Positions 6,291 to 12,565 of a stretch of 13,562 nucleotides of DNA are shown here, piece after piece. The translations under genes were made by a program, and so were the position numbers. This DNA comes from JBFLXN01 sp040755715 [NCBI: Candidatus Edwardsbacteria bacterium] (lineage in GTDB: Bacteria > Edwardsbacteria > AC1 > JBFLXN01): the NCBI GenBank assembly GCA_040755715.1, contig JBFLXN010000066.1, positions 1-13,562 on the forward strand, in the 5' to 3' direction. Below the pieces are notes generated by a model that did no database searches, was not told the DNA's origin, and saw only the letters and a list, made by a program, of their open reading frames with translations. The stretch's first letter is position 1; every line of letters starts with the position of its first letter.

Positions 6291-7226
6291 TCATGCGATA
6301 ATAAAATATACCCCTAACTCGTCTCTAATTTTTGCTCTTTTGATTTTTTTCTTTTCTTCCAGAATTTGGAGATACTTGGCAATCTCATTGTGATGAACGC
6401 CTAAAGAGACTGTTATCTCTTCACCTCTGGTGGGTCTTCTTTTTAAAAGCTCAATTATGGCCTGCTCCAGATCCTTTTGGTAAGCCTTACTCGTTTCTCT
6501 CTTGAAATTGGCGATCACATCCACTTTTAATTTTGGATCAAAGAGACCTTTGACTTTGTTTAGTTCCTCTTGATTCAATGGATTTGCACCTGGTTCACCC
6601 GGAGGTCGAACCACCGTATTGAGCTGAATTTCATCTACCCTCAGGTCCTTTACAAACCTGTTGATCTTACTGATTTCCCTTTCAGAATCATTGACGCCTT
6701 TAACCAACATAATCTCCAGATAGATTTTCCCCTTGAATCCTTTGCAGAACTCTTTTATTCCCTCAAGGATCTTCTTAACCTTCAATCCTTCAATGGCACG
6801 ATTCACTTTTTGAAAGATTTCTTCAGAAACCGCGTCTGCGGAGGGGATAATCAAGTCTGCCTGAGCCAGATCCTCCCTAACCGTCTTATCCCATAACAAG
6901 GATCCATTGGTCAACACCGCCACCGGAATTTGAGTAAGGCTTTTTACTCTTCCTATCATTTCTCCAATATCTTGATTTAATGTGGGCTCACCTGAGCCGG
7001 AGAATGTTATGTAATCAATGTCGCTGTTTTTGTCTATCACTTCCTTTATCTCTTTTATCATGGAGTCAACTGAGACAAAAGATTCCCTCTGTTTAGTTTG
7101 ATTTGTGGTTTTCCCTAACTGGCAGTAAACGCAATCATAGCTGCAGGTCTTATAAGGTATGATGTCCACTCCCAGAGAAATCCCCAATCTCCGTGAGGGA
7201 ACTGGTCCATAGATCATTCTGCTCAT
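6291..7226 (-). CDS. Radical SAM protein of the COG0731-like group
   Basis: This 311-residue enzyme binds a 4Fe-4S cluster through Cys28, Cys32 and Cys35 (CSYDCVYC) and SAM through the GSGEP motif (77-81). The start YGPVPSRRLGISLG is diagnostic of the Fe-S oxidoreductase group related to the TYW1 catalytic core. The last ~65 residues look like a winged-helix or helical domain (RRPTRGEEITVSLGVHHNEI). The ATG overlaps the stop of the upstream MinD-type ATPase by 4 bp, with AGGA eight bases upstream. The coupling suggests a role with the ATPase, perhaps in cluster or protein modification. The substrate is unknown; a TYW1 role is unlikely because the flavodoxin and wybutosine context is missing. 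Confidence 0.88.
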   Translation of the reverse strand: MSRMIYGPVPSRRLGISLGVDIIPYKTCSYDCVYCQLGKTTNQTKQRESFVSVDSMIKEIKEVIDKNSDIDYITFSGSGEPTLNQDIGEMIGRVKSLTQIPVAVLTNGSLLWDKTVREDLAQADLIIPSADAVSEEIFQKVNRAIEGLKVKKILEGIKEFCKGFKGKIYLEIMLVKGVNDSEREISKINRFVKDLRVDEIQLNTVVRPPGEPGANPLNQEELNKVKGLFDPKLKVDVIANFKRETSKAYQKDLEQAIIELLKRRPTRGEEITVSLGVHHNEIAKYLQILEEKKKIKRAKIRDELGVYFIIA

Positions 7227-8095
7227 TTTCTTATCCTAGCGGAGATATTTTCCCAGATATCTTGGATCCTTTCCACCAGATCGGGATGTCCGTAGTCTAT
7301 GATCGTTTTGCCTTCTACCATGGCTTTGGTAAAGGTGTGGTCAAAGGGAATCTTCCCAACGATCTGGATGTTTTCTCCTTCGCAGAATTTTTCAATTTTT
7401 TCGGTGTTTTCTAAATTTATATCATATTTGTTAATTAAAACCACTGGCTCTATTTTAAAATGGCGGGCAAGATTCAACACCCTCTCCAAGTCGGAAATAG
7501 CTGAAAGGGTTGGTTCAGTAACCGCTGTCACCAGATCTACTCCTGTTATGGAGGCAATGACCGGGCACCCGATACCCGGCGGACCATCCACGATCACCAA
7601 ATTCAAACTATCTTTATCGGCGATTAGTCTGGCGTTTTGTCTCACCTCACTAACCAATTTCCCGGAATTTTCCTCCGCGATTCCCAACTTGGCATGGACC
7701 ATGGGGCCATGTTTTGTATTCGAAATATACCATTCCCCACAAAGGTTTTCTTCCATTTGGATGGCTTGAACCGGACAGATCAGGGTACAAACGCCGCAGC
7801 CTTCGCAGGCAATGGGGTCGATTGTTATTTGGTTTTCCTTCTGGCTGATGGCATCGAATCTGCAAACCTCCACGCACCTGCCGCAATTTGTGCACAGTTT
7901 TTCATTCAGTATTGCTTTCATTCCCCCTTTAAATTCATGCGTTTCTTTTATCGCAGGATGGAGCAGAAGATGAAGGTCGGCAGCATCCACATCACAGTCA
8001 GCCAATACCTTGTCTTGGGCTAAAGCCGCAAAGGATGCGGTGATAACGGTCTTACCGGTGCCGCCCTTTCCACTGATCACAGTTATTTGCTTCAT
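7223..8095 (-). CDS. MinD-superfamily ATPase with inserted 2x[4Fe-4S] ferredoxin domain (first of two)
   Basis: A 290-residue deviant Walker ATPase beginning ISGKGGTGKT (7-16) with DCDVDAADLH as the switch-like motif. A ferredoxin domain is inserted after the first strands: Cys68/71/74/78 and Cys97/100/103/107 hold two 4Fe-4S clusters. VIVDGPPGIGCPV is the Walker B region. This is the COG1149 type. In Desulfovibrio, paired proteins of this kind are encoded with the orange protein. ATP hydrolysis may be coupled to electron transfer or cluster transfer. It overlaps the radical SAM gene by ATGA and is separated from the thioredoxin gene by 56 bp. Confidence 0.92.
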   Translation of the reverse strand: MKQITVISGKGGTGKTVITASFAALAQDKVLADCDVDAADLHLLLHPAIKETHEFKGGMKAILNEKLCTNCGRCVEVCRFDAISQKENQITIDPIACEGCGVCTLICPVQAIQMEENLCGEWYISNTKHGPMVHAKLGIAEENSGKLVSEVRQNARLIADKDSLNLVIVDGPPGIGCPVIASITGVDLVTAVTEPTLSAISDLERVLNLARHFKIEPVVLINKYDINLENTEKIEKFCEGENIQIVGKIPFDHTFTKAMVEGKTIIDYGHPDLVERIQDIWENISARIRK

Positions 8096-8151
8096 CTCTT
8101 TTCCACGCCCGCTTGGCTTTGAATAACTTGTTCGATATTATAAAGACATAA

Positions 8152-8442
8152 CTAACGGTATGATCTAGCCAGGTTGTCCAGTTTCGCTCGCAAGGGCTTC
8201 AATGGCAAAAGCCCCACGATCCGATCCACGGGTCTTCCCTTTTTGAATAGGATCACCGTGGGGATGTTTTGCACTCGATATTGCATGGCAGTTTCGGGAT
8301 TCTGATCCACGTTTAACTTAAAAATGTGCACCCGTCCCGCATAATCCGGACCAATCTCATCCAAAAGTCCCCCCATAACCTGACAGGGTGGACATCGAGG
8401 TGACCAGAAATCCACCACTACCGGAATATCAGATTCAAGCAC
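8152..8442 (-). CDS. Thioredoxin-like protein with CPPC active site; N-terminus behind an in-frame TGA
   Basis: The readable part is 96 residues from a GTG at 8442: IPVVVDFWSPRCPPC carries the redox pair Cys17/Cys20, and NIPTV has the cis-proline (Pro61). Ordinary thioredoxin has WCGPC; here the residues are RCPPC, which should shift redox potential and partner choice. Thioredoxins normally start about 25 residues earlier. That missing part is present upstream in the same frame, from an ATG at 8526 with an AGGAG site, but is interrupted by TGA at 8458-8460. Starting at the GTG, which has GAGAGG almost abutting it, would lose the first strand and helix. The gene is therefore a nonsense mutant, uses an internal restart, or is recoded. 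Confidence 0.75.
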   Translation of the reverse strand: MLESDIPVVVDFWSPRCPPCQVMGGLLDEIGPDYAGRVHIFKLNVDQNPETAMQYRVQNIPTVILFKKGRPVDRIVGLLPLKPLRAKLDNLARSYR

Positions 8443-8526
8443 TTCCTCTCGAAAGAATCAATCCGCTACAGGACGAGGCTTGCCGGGTTTCGGTGGCCGG
8501 TGGAATAAGTTCTTTAAAAATCCCAT
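8443..8526 (-). other. Upstream in-frame part of the thioredoxin gene, interrupted by TGA
   Basis: From the ATG at 8526 the frame reads MGFLKNLFHRPPKPGKPRPV-AD, then TGA (codon 23), then FFREEV running directly into the thioredoxin body. The part after the proline-rich linker matches the usual thioredoxin start (VTDxNFEEEVL). The ribosome site AGGAG lies about 12 bases before the ATG. The frame is intact on both sides, so one base substitution would restore a normal gene of about 124 codons. Confidence 0.65.
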
Positions 8527-8611
8527 CTCTTTTTAACTCCTGCATTCAAAGTGAAGCTATTATCAACGGAATTATGAGAGCTCACACTTGGCGTAAGGAG
8601 CAATAAGTAAC

Positions 8612-9466
8612 TTAAATCCCTTTGGCTTTTTGCGAAATAAAATTCCACAGATCTCGAAAGCTCTTTCGGTAACGCTCCCCATTTATCCACATGGGAATGC
8701 CATAGGAGTAAAGGACTGCAACATCTCTATCATAAGATATCTCAGCCATTATAGGCACCTCCTCTTTTTGACAATAAACTTTGACCCCTCCATCACCAAT
8801 ACCTGCCCGGTTGATGAGGACGCCATGCTTAATCTCAAGTTTTTTCAAAAGCTCTACTGCCAGTTTAAGATCATGCAGTCCAAAAGGTGTGGGCTCGGTT
8901 ACCAGCAGGCAAAAATCGCTTCCTTTTATTGATTCAATCACGGAACAAGAGGTTCCCGGAGGGACATCAATGAGAGTAATTCCATCAGAGTTTATAATCT
9001 TCTTCACCGCCCGGATCAGAGGGGTAGCCATAGGCTCACCGATATTGAGTCGCCCTTGAACAAACTTTATTGAACCTACCCTTCCCTCCTCTAAGACCCC
9101 TATTGGTCTTTCCTTCTCACTTATGGCATGCTCTGGACAAAGCAAACTGCAACCTCCGCATCCGTGGCAAAGCTCTGGAAAAGTAAGCACTTCTTTTTTC
9201 AAAACCACAATCGCATTATAGGCACAGACCTTAGCACATTCTCCACAGAAAGTGCATTTCTTCTGGTCAACATCGGGGACAAGCAGGCTTATCGGTCGGC
9301 TTCTCTCTATCTTTGGTTTTAAAAAAATATGGGAGTTGGGTTCCTCCACATCACAGTCCAGAAACAGGATATCTTGCATCCTTTCGGCAGACAAGAAAAG
9401 TGCAAGATTGGTGGCAACGGTTGTCTTACCAGTTCCTCCTTTCCCACTGGCAACAGAGATTATCAT
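8612..9466 (-). CDS. MinD-superfamily ATPase with inserted 2x[4Fe-4S] ferredoxin domain (second of two)
   Basis: Second member of the pair, 284 residues from the ATG at 9466. ASGKGGTGKTT (6-16) is the deviant Walker A and LDCDVEEPNSH follows. The inserted ferredoxin uses Cys71/74/77/81 and Cys100/103/106/110, and LIDVPPGTSCSV is the Walker B region. I chose ATG 9466 over a TTG at 9481 because GAGGG sits about 7 bases upstream and the protein then begins right at the P-loop. Its ribosome site lies at the end of the ferredoxin gene, so the two are tightly coupled. Compared with the first ATPase it has EEP in place of AAD after the DCDV motif, as expected for two different subunits of a heterodimer. 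Confidence 0.92.
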   Translation of the reverse strand: MIISVASGKGGTGKTTVATNLALFLSAERMQDILFLDCDVEEPNSHIFLKPKIERSRPISLLVPDVDQKKCTFCGECAKVCAYNAIVVLKKEVLTFPELCHGCGGCSLLCPEHAISEKERPIGVLEEGRVGSIKFVQGRLNIGEPMATPLIRAVKKIINSDGITLIDVPPGTSCSVIESIKGSDFCLLVTEPTPFGLHDLKLAVELLKKLEIKHGVLINRAGIGDGGVKVYCQKEEVPIMAEISYDRDVAVLYSYGIPMWINGERYRKSFRDLWNFISQKAKGI

Positions 9467-9477
9467 TATCTTTTCCC

Positions 9478-9906
9478 TCAATATCTAATAGCAATTGCTC
9501 CCTGGGAGCACTCCTTCACACAGGCTAAGCAAGCTGTACATTTGTTTTCATCGATTCTAGCAATCCGATTAACTGAGATGGCACCGACTGGACAGACCTC
9601 ATAACAGATCCCGCAACCAGAGCATTTTCCCTCATCCACAATGGCAACCACTTTGGGACTTTGCGAATCAATGACCTTTTTATCTTCAATGATCTTTTTG
9701 ATAATATTCACTCGTTGGGAGATCCCTTCGACATAGCATCTTAAAAACCTCAATTCCTCATCGGCGCTCAGTTCTGAAGGATCTGTTTTGGCGTTGAGGG
9801 CTTCTATCCTCCTCCAGCCTGTGAATCTGGTGTTTTTCGCTCCCCAAAAGCGGTGTCGGAGATTCTTTCGCACTTTTTTATCCTCGTTTCCTATATATTG
9901 GATCAC
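9478..9906 (-). CDS. Two-cluster [4Fe-4S] ferredoxin with N-terminal helical domain
   Basis: This 142-residue protein has two motifs at its C-terminus: CSGCGICYEVCP (Cys95/98/101/105) and CTACLACVKECS (Cys123/126/129/133). Residues 45-80 look like a helical hairpin or coiled coil (SADEELRFLRCYVEG), similar in plan to DUF5320 proteins. It is a likely electron donor for the MinD-type ATPase encoded immediately downstream. The apparent GTG start at 9906 has no good ribosome site, and a TAG lies directly upstream. The first ~35 basic residues do not match a family I know. A palindrome block begins 10 bases upstream, so the original 5' end may have been replaced. Confidence 0.82.
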   Translation of the reverse strand: MIQYIGNEDKKVRKNLRHRFWGAKNTRFTGWRRIEALNAKTDPSELSADEELRFLRCYVEGISQRVNIIKKIIEDKKVIDSQSPKVVAIVDEGKCSGCGICYEVCPVGAISVNRIARIDENKCTACLACVKECSQGAIAIRY

Positions 9907-10072
9907 CTATCATACCGGCTTATGCGAAGTCCCGCCGAGGCGGGATTTGGGAAACCGAAGTGCAACGAGGTTTTTAGCATAAGCTGAGTTAACCGAGGTC
10001 GACCGTTGGGAGAAGTGCAACATCCCAACGATCTCCAAAGTAGTGAGGAAAGTTTTTGCAAAGATGCTCTAT
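9907..10072. repeat. Cluster of four short stem-loops, two sharing the loop GAAGTGCAAC
   Basis: No gene is present. GCTTATGC (9918-9925) pairs with GCATAAGC (9977-9984), enclosing TCCCGCC/GGCGGGA (9930-9945) and AAACC/GGTTT (9952-9973). Next come the palindrome GGTCGACC (9997-10004) and a perfect 8-bp stem CGTTGGGA/TCCCAACG (10004-10030). The loops of the AAACC and CGTTGGGA stems both begin GAAGTGCAAC (9957-9966 and 10012-10021), although the stems are unrelated. No stem is followed by a T-run on the minus strand, so these are not ordinary terminators. Confidence 0.65.
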
Positions 10073-10414
10073 TCATAAATATTTCACAAATTTATTGTTC
10101 TTATCAACAAGAATATTCTTGGGTTTGATTGGTTTGTCCGTTAATTCAAAACCCATTACAATTATTTCTTCACCAACTTTAATTAAGTAGGAGGTGGCGC
10201 CATTCATACAAATAATCCCAGAGCCTCTTTCACCCACAATAACATAGGTTTCTAACCTGGCACCAGAAGTATTGCTAACTACCAAAACTTTTTCAACAGG
10301 CCAAAAACCGACTTTTTCGATCAAGTCTTCATCAATTGTAATACTTCCAATGTAATTTAAGTTAGCTTCAGTAACCGTAGCTTTGTGAATTTTGGAACGC
10401 AATACCCATCTCAT
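10073..10414 (-). CDS. panD: Aspartate 1-decarboxylase (pyruvoyl enzyme)
   Basis: PanD makes beta-alanine from aspartate for pantothenate and coenzyme A. The sequence is highly typical: LRSKIHKATVTEANLNYIGS, with self-cleavage between Gly23 and Ser24 giving the pyruvoyl group, Lys8 in its usual place, and GARLETYVIVGERGSG and ICMNGA further on. I chose the ATG at 10414 because AGGA lies 7 bases upstream and the protein then starts like other PanDs; a TTG at 10435 in the same frame is less likely. The length, 113 residues, is slightly below the usual ~120-125. It stands alone, with no panB, panC or panE nearby and palindromes on both sides, and is unrelated to the metal-cluster genes. Confidence 0.95.
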   Translation of the reverse strand: MRWVLRSKIHKATVTEANLNYIGSITIDEDLIEKVGFWPVEKVLVVSNTSGARLETYVIVGERGSGIICMNGATSYLIKVGEEIIVMGFELTDKPIKPKNILVDKNNKFVKYL

Positions 10415-10732
10415 AATATTCCTAAATAAAGGCAAGTTAATAAATGTTACGAAAACAGTCTTTCATTGGCGCCCGAGCAAAAATTTGGGTGAGTCCCGAT
10501 GGCTATCGGGAAGAACCTTTTATGCTGTGTTAGACGACACTTTGCCATAAATACCTCTTGTTAGTCTTCGTTTCATTGCTCATCTATTTGCCTCATTGCT
10601 ATTTCAAGCGAAATTTTGTCTAATGCTTTTATAGACCCCGACTCCACCATCAGGGTAAGATCATCAAGCATCGCTCCACCTGTCCACAGCAGGTGGCTCT
10701 CCTCGAACCAGTTGCCACAAGCTTTTATCCGA
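10415..10732. other. Intergenic region with two palindromes and an unassigned short frame
   Basis: Between panD and the SelD fragment I recognise no gene. TCCCGAT/ATCGGGA (10494-10511) is a 7-bp stem with a 4-base loop, and CCACCTG/CAGGTGG (10676-10696) a 7-bp stem with a 7-base loop. A minus-strand frame of about 53 codons ending in TGA at 10573-10575 covers 10573-10731. Its last 32 codons start at an ATG (10668) preceded by GGTGGAG and encode MLDDLTLMVESGSIKALDKI and a short helix. It could be a small protein or a gene tail. Confidence 0.4.
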
Positions 10733-10936
10733 TTACTTTATCACTTGGATTCGGCATTTCTCATCTTCGATTATTTTCCCGATGACCACACTGCCGGAGA
10801 CACCTTTGGAGATCAAACTTCTTAGGAGTTCTGTTTCCTTCTCCTTCGGCACGGAGATGAGCAATCCCCCTGAAGTCTGGGCATCACAGAGGATCGTTTT
10901 TTCTTCATCTGTGATTCTCTCATCCCAAATCCTCAT
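10733..10936 (-). pseudogene. C-terminal fragment of selenophosphate synthase (SelD)
   Basis: This 67-residue frame contains ILCDAQTSGGLLISVPKEK, the signature of the SelD C-terminal (AIRS_C) domain, followed by ELLRSLISKGVSGSVVIG, which also fits. Full SelD is about 330-350 residues; everything before roughly 70 residues from the end is absent, including the catalytic Cys/Sec, the glycine-rich loop and the ATP/Mg residues, so it cannot make selenophosphate. The ATG overlaps the metallo-hydrolase stop by 4 bp, so it may still be translated as a small protein. A remnant left by recombination is the simplest reading. Confidence 0.7.
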
Positions 10937-11724
10937 TGGATTTCGATCATCTTTCCAACTCCTCCGGAAATGAAATCTTCTTTATATTTCTGCTGGAACA
11001 ACTCCCTGGTTTTATCTCCGGAGCAATGGCAGGGGGCAACTTTCTTCACCCCCATTTTTCTAAACTCATATACAATTTTCTCTATCACTTCTTTTGAACT
11101 GCCTAAAAGATGAAATCCACCCATAACCAGATATATATTCTGGTTCAGAAGCTTTTTCGTTTTTTTGACAATATCCACTATTCCTGGATGAGCACAGCCC
11201 GTTATGATCACCAACCCTTTCTCCGTCTTAATGACAAGCGACTGCTCCTTGATGGAGGACCCAAGCTCGCCTGTAGAGAAGACATCCTGGCAGATCTCAA
11301 TTGGTTCTTTAACCTCGATATATTGCGCACCGAGGGCAGTTATCTCTTTTTTGAATGTGGAAGGAAATGAGTGCGGAAGGAAGACCTTTACTTTATGATT
11401 TTTCTTCAGAAATTCCAGAAGACCTCCGGTGTGGTCACCATGTATATGGGAGAGAAAGATCAAATCAACCTGGTCGGGCGTGATTTTGAGTTTTTTCATA
11501 TTGGAGAGCAAAGTTGATCCATCCCCACCCGTGTCGAAAAGGATTGTCTTTTGGGTGCCAATGATAAAACAGGAAAATCCCCATTCAGCCTTAAGCTGAG
11601 GATCAAATTGGTAATTATCGTAGATGATCCTGATGGTTATGGGATTTGCTTTCCTTGGCCAAGCATTAAAAGATAAACTTAAAAGGATCATCGCTAAAGA
11701 ACAAATCTTAATGAGATACTGCAT
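10933..11724 (-). CDS. MBL-fold metallo-hydrolase, probably exported (COG1237-like)
   Basis: A 263-residue metallo-beta-lactamase fold protein. The metal motif is SHIHGDHTGG (His93, His95, Asp97, His98), with further ligands expected in GCAHPGI and GGFHLLG. LFDTGGDGS precedes it, as usual. The layout (RIIYDNYQF at the start, CHCSGD near the end) fits the COG1237 group, sometimes annotated as a dihydropterin ribofuranosylaminobenzene phosphate synthase, although that activity is proven for few members. The first ~25 residues (KICSLAMILLSLSFNAW) form a likely signal peptide, unusual for this mostly cytoplasmic group. No strong ribosome site is seen. It lies 20 bp after the FmdB gene. Confidence 0.85.
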   Translation of the reverse strand: MQYLIKICSLAMILLSLSFNAWPRKANPITIRIIYDNYQFDPQLKAEWGFSCFIIGTQKTILFDTGGDGSTLLSNMKKLKITPDQVDLIFLSHIHGDHTGGLLEFLKKNHKVKVFLPHSFPSTFKKEITALGAQYIEVKEPIEICQDVFSTGELGSSIKEQSLVIKTEKGLVIITGCAHPGIVDIVKKTKKLLNQNIYLVMGGFHLLGSSKEVIEKIVYEFRKMGVKKVAPCHCSGDKTRELFQQKYKEDFISGGVGKMIEIQ

Positions 11725-11744
11725 TTTTCAATTCAGCTTATTCT

Positions 11745-11993
11745 TCACCTATCTCTCCCACAGACTCCATCATCAGAACACGGAGGGGTGGAACAACGTT
11801 CTTCCCGTCCACAGCATGTGGTTCCCTTTGGAGTAGAGCCACCCATAACAATAACGCCCGGAGAAGAGATCATTCTTTTCATTTCAGTTGAACCGCAATC
11901 GGGACAAACAAGTGGCTCATTCTGGGTGAAACCTTTCTGCAGGACCTCGACTACCTTTCTGCAATTTTGACATTGATACTCATATATTGGCAT
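11745..11993 (-). CDS. FmdB-family zinc ribbon protein
   Basis: This 82-residue protein starts MPIYEYQCQNC, the FmdB/CxxC_CxxC_SSSS signature. Cys8/Cys11 and Cys30/Cys33 (CPDC) form the zinc ribbon, followed by STEMKRMISSPG. The tail is longer and Cys-rich (TTCCGREERCSTPPC), which could hold an additional metal. Family members are putative regulators found with formamidase or amidase genes and in many anaerobic operons; their role is not settled. The start is supported by AGGAG 8 bases upstream. Its 5' side carries the array of four stem-loops. Confidence 0.9.
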   Translation of the reverse strand: MPIYEYQCQNCRKVVEVLQKGFTQNEPLVCPDCGSTEMKRMISSPGVIVMGGSTPKGTTCCGREERCSTPPCSDDGVCGRDR

Positions 11994-12000
11994 AAATCAT

Positions 12001-12262
12001 ACTCCTGTTAAATCAAGGTTGGTTCGGGGTGCCCTCATCCCGAACCAGAAATTCGTATGAATGCATTCGCATGTTGCGGGGTAAGGTACCCCGCAACAAC
12101 AATTGAAAGATTTGTAACTGATCAAATCATTTCTCGAAAAAATCTTTTTTCTTCTGCTGGCTGTTGGTCTTTTTGACCAACAGCCTGATAATTTGCTAAA
12201 TCTTTCTGTTGGTGAAGAACACCAACAGAGAGCGAGAACCAAGAATTGCCCAAATCTCGCCT
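12001..12262. repeat. Tandem array of four perfect stem-loops between two small zinc-protein genes
   Basis: Four separate perfect inverted repeats lie in 210 bp: TGGTTCGGG/CCCGAACCA (12020-12047, loop 10); TGTTGCGGGGTA/TACCCCGCAACA (12072-12098, 12-bp stem, loop 3); GGCTGTTGGTC/GACCAACAGCC (12159-12185, 11-bp stem, loop TTTTT); and TCTGTTGGTG/CACCAACAGA (12205-12229, 10-bp stem, loop AAGAA). The last two share the arm CTGTTGGT with different loops. A palindrome GAATGCATTC (12059-12068) and a 6-bp pair GCGAGA/TCTCGC (12232-12260) are also present. No credible gene lies here. In the minus-strand operon the array would be in the 5' leader of the FmdB gene. Confidence 0.8.
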
Positions 12263-12269
12263 TAAGCTT

Positions 12270-12500
12270 CTATTCCCTCATCATTTTACTTCCGCACTTA
12301 GGGCAGGTCATATCATAACATGGTGTCCCTGTTGAATGCGGGACTTTTGCTCCGCAGGAGGGACACACACAATTCCCCATAGGTCCTGCTCCGGGACGGT
12401 TTCCACCCATTCTGCCTCTGCCTGCTCCACGTCCCATTCCCCTACCCCTTCCGGTTCCTGGTCCCCGACCCAAAGGTCCAGTTCCGTTACCTCTTGGCAT
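12270..12500 (-). CDS. Gly/Arg-rich N-terminus plus zinc-ribbon small protein
   Basis: This 76-residue protein has a low-complexity Gly/Arg/Pro first half (MPRGNGTGPLGRGPGTGRGR and on to about residue 42) and a Cys-rich second half: CVCPSCG (Cys44/46/49), Cys61 and CPKCG (Cys66/69), two knuckles of a zinc ribbon. The start resembles the DUF5320-type proteins that accompany NifX-like genes. A GGGAGAG site lies about 8 bases before the ATG. It follows the NifX-like gene by 65 bp in the same direction. It may be a metal- or nucleic-acid-binding accessory; function is unknown. Confidence 0.8.
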   Translation of the reverse strand: MPRGNGTGPLGRGPGTGRGRGMGRGAGRGRMGGNRPGAGPMGNCVCPSCGAKVPHSTGTPCYDMTCPKCGSKMMRE

Positions 12501-12565
12501 TTTTCATCTCTCCCTTCAATGAGTTTCAAAGTCATCCTTAATTCCCATAGAGCACTTAGGAGTGA

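Noticed and set aside
8430-8460. Selenocysteine insertion element after the thioredoxin TGA
   Set aside because: Only a 5-bp stem with an 18-base loop is visible, and the TGA is not at a redox-active position of the fold.
11997-12242. Minus-strand open frame of 81 codons across the stem-loop array
   Set aside because: Its residues simply translate the palindromes; no protein-like pattern is seen.
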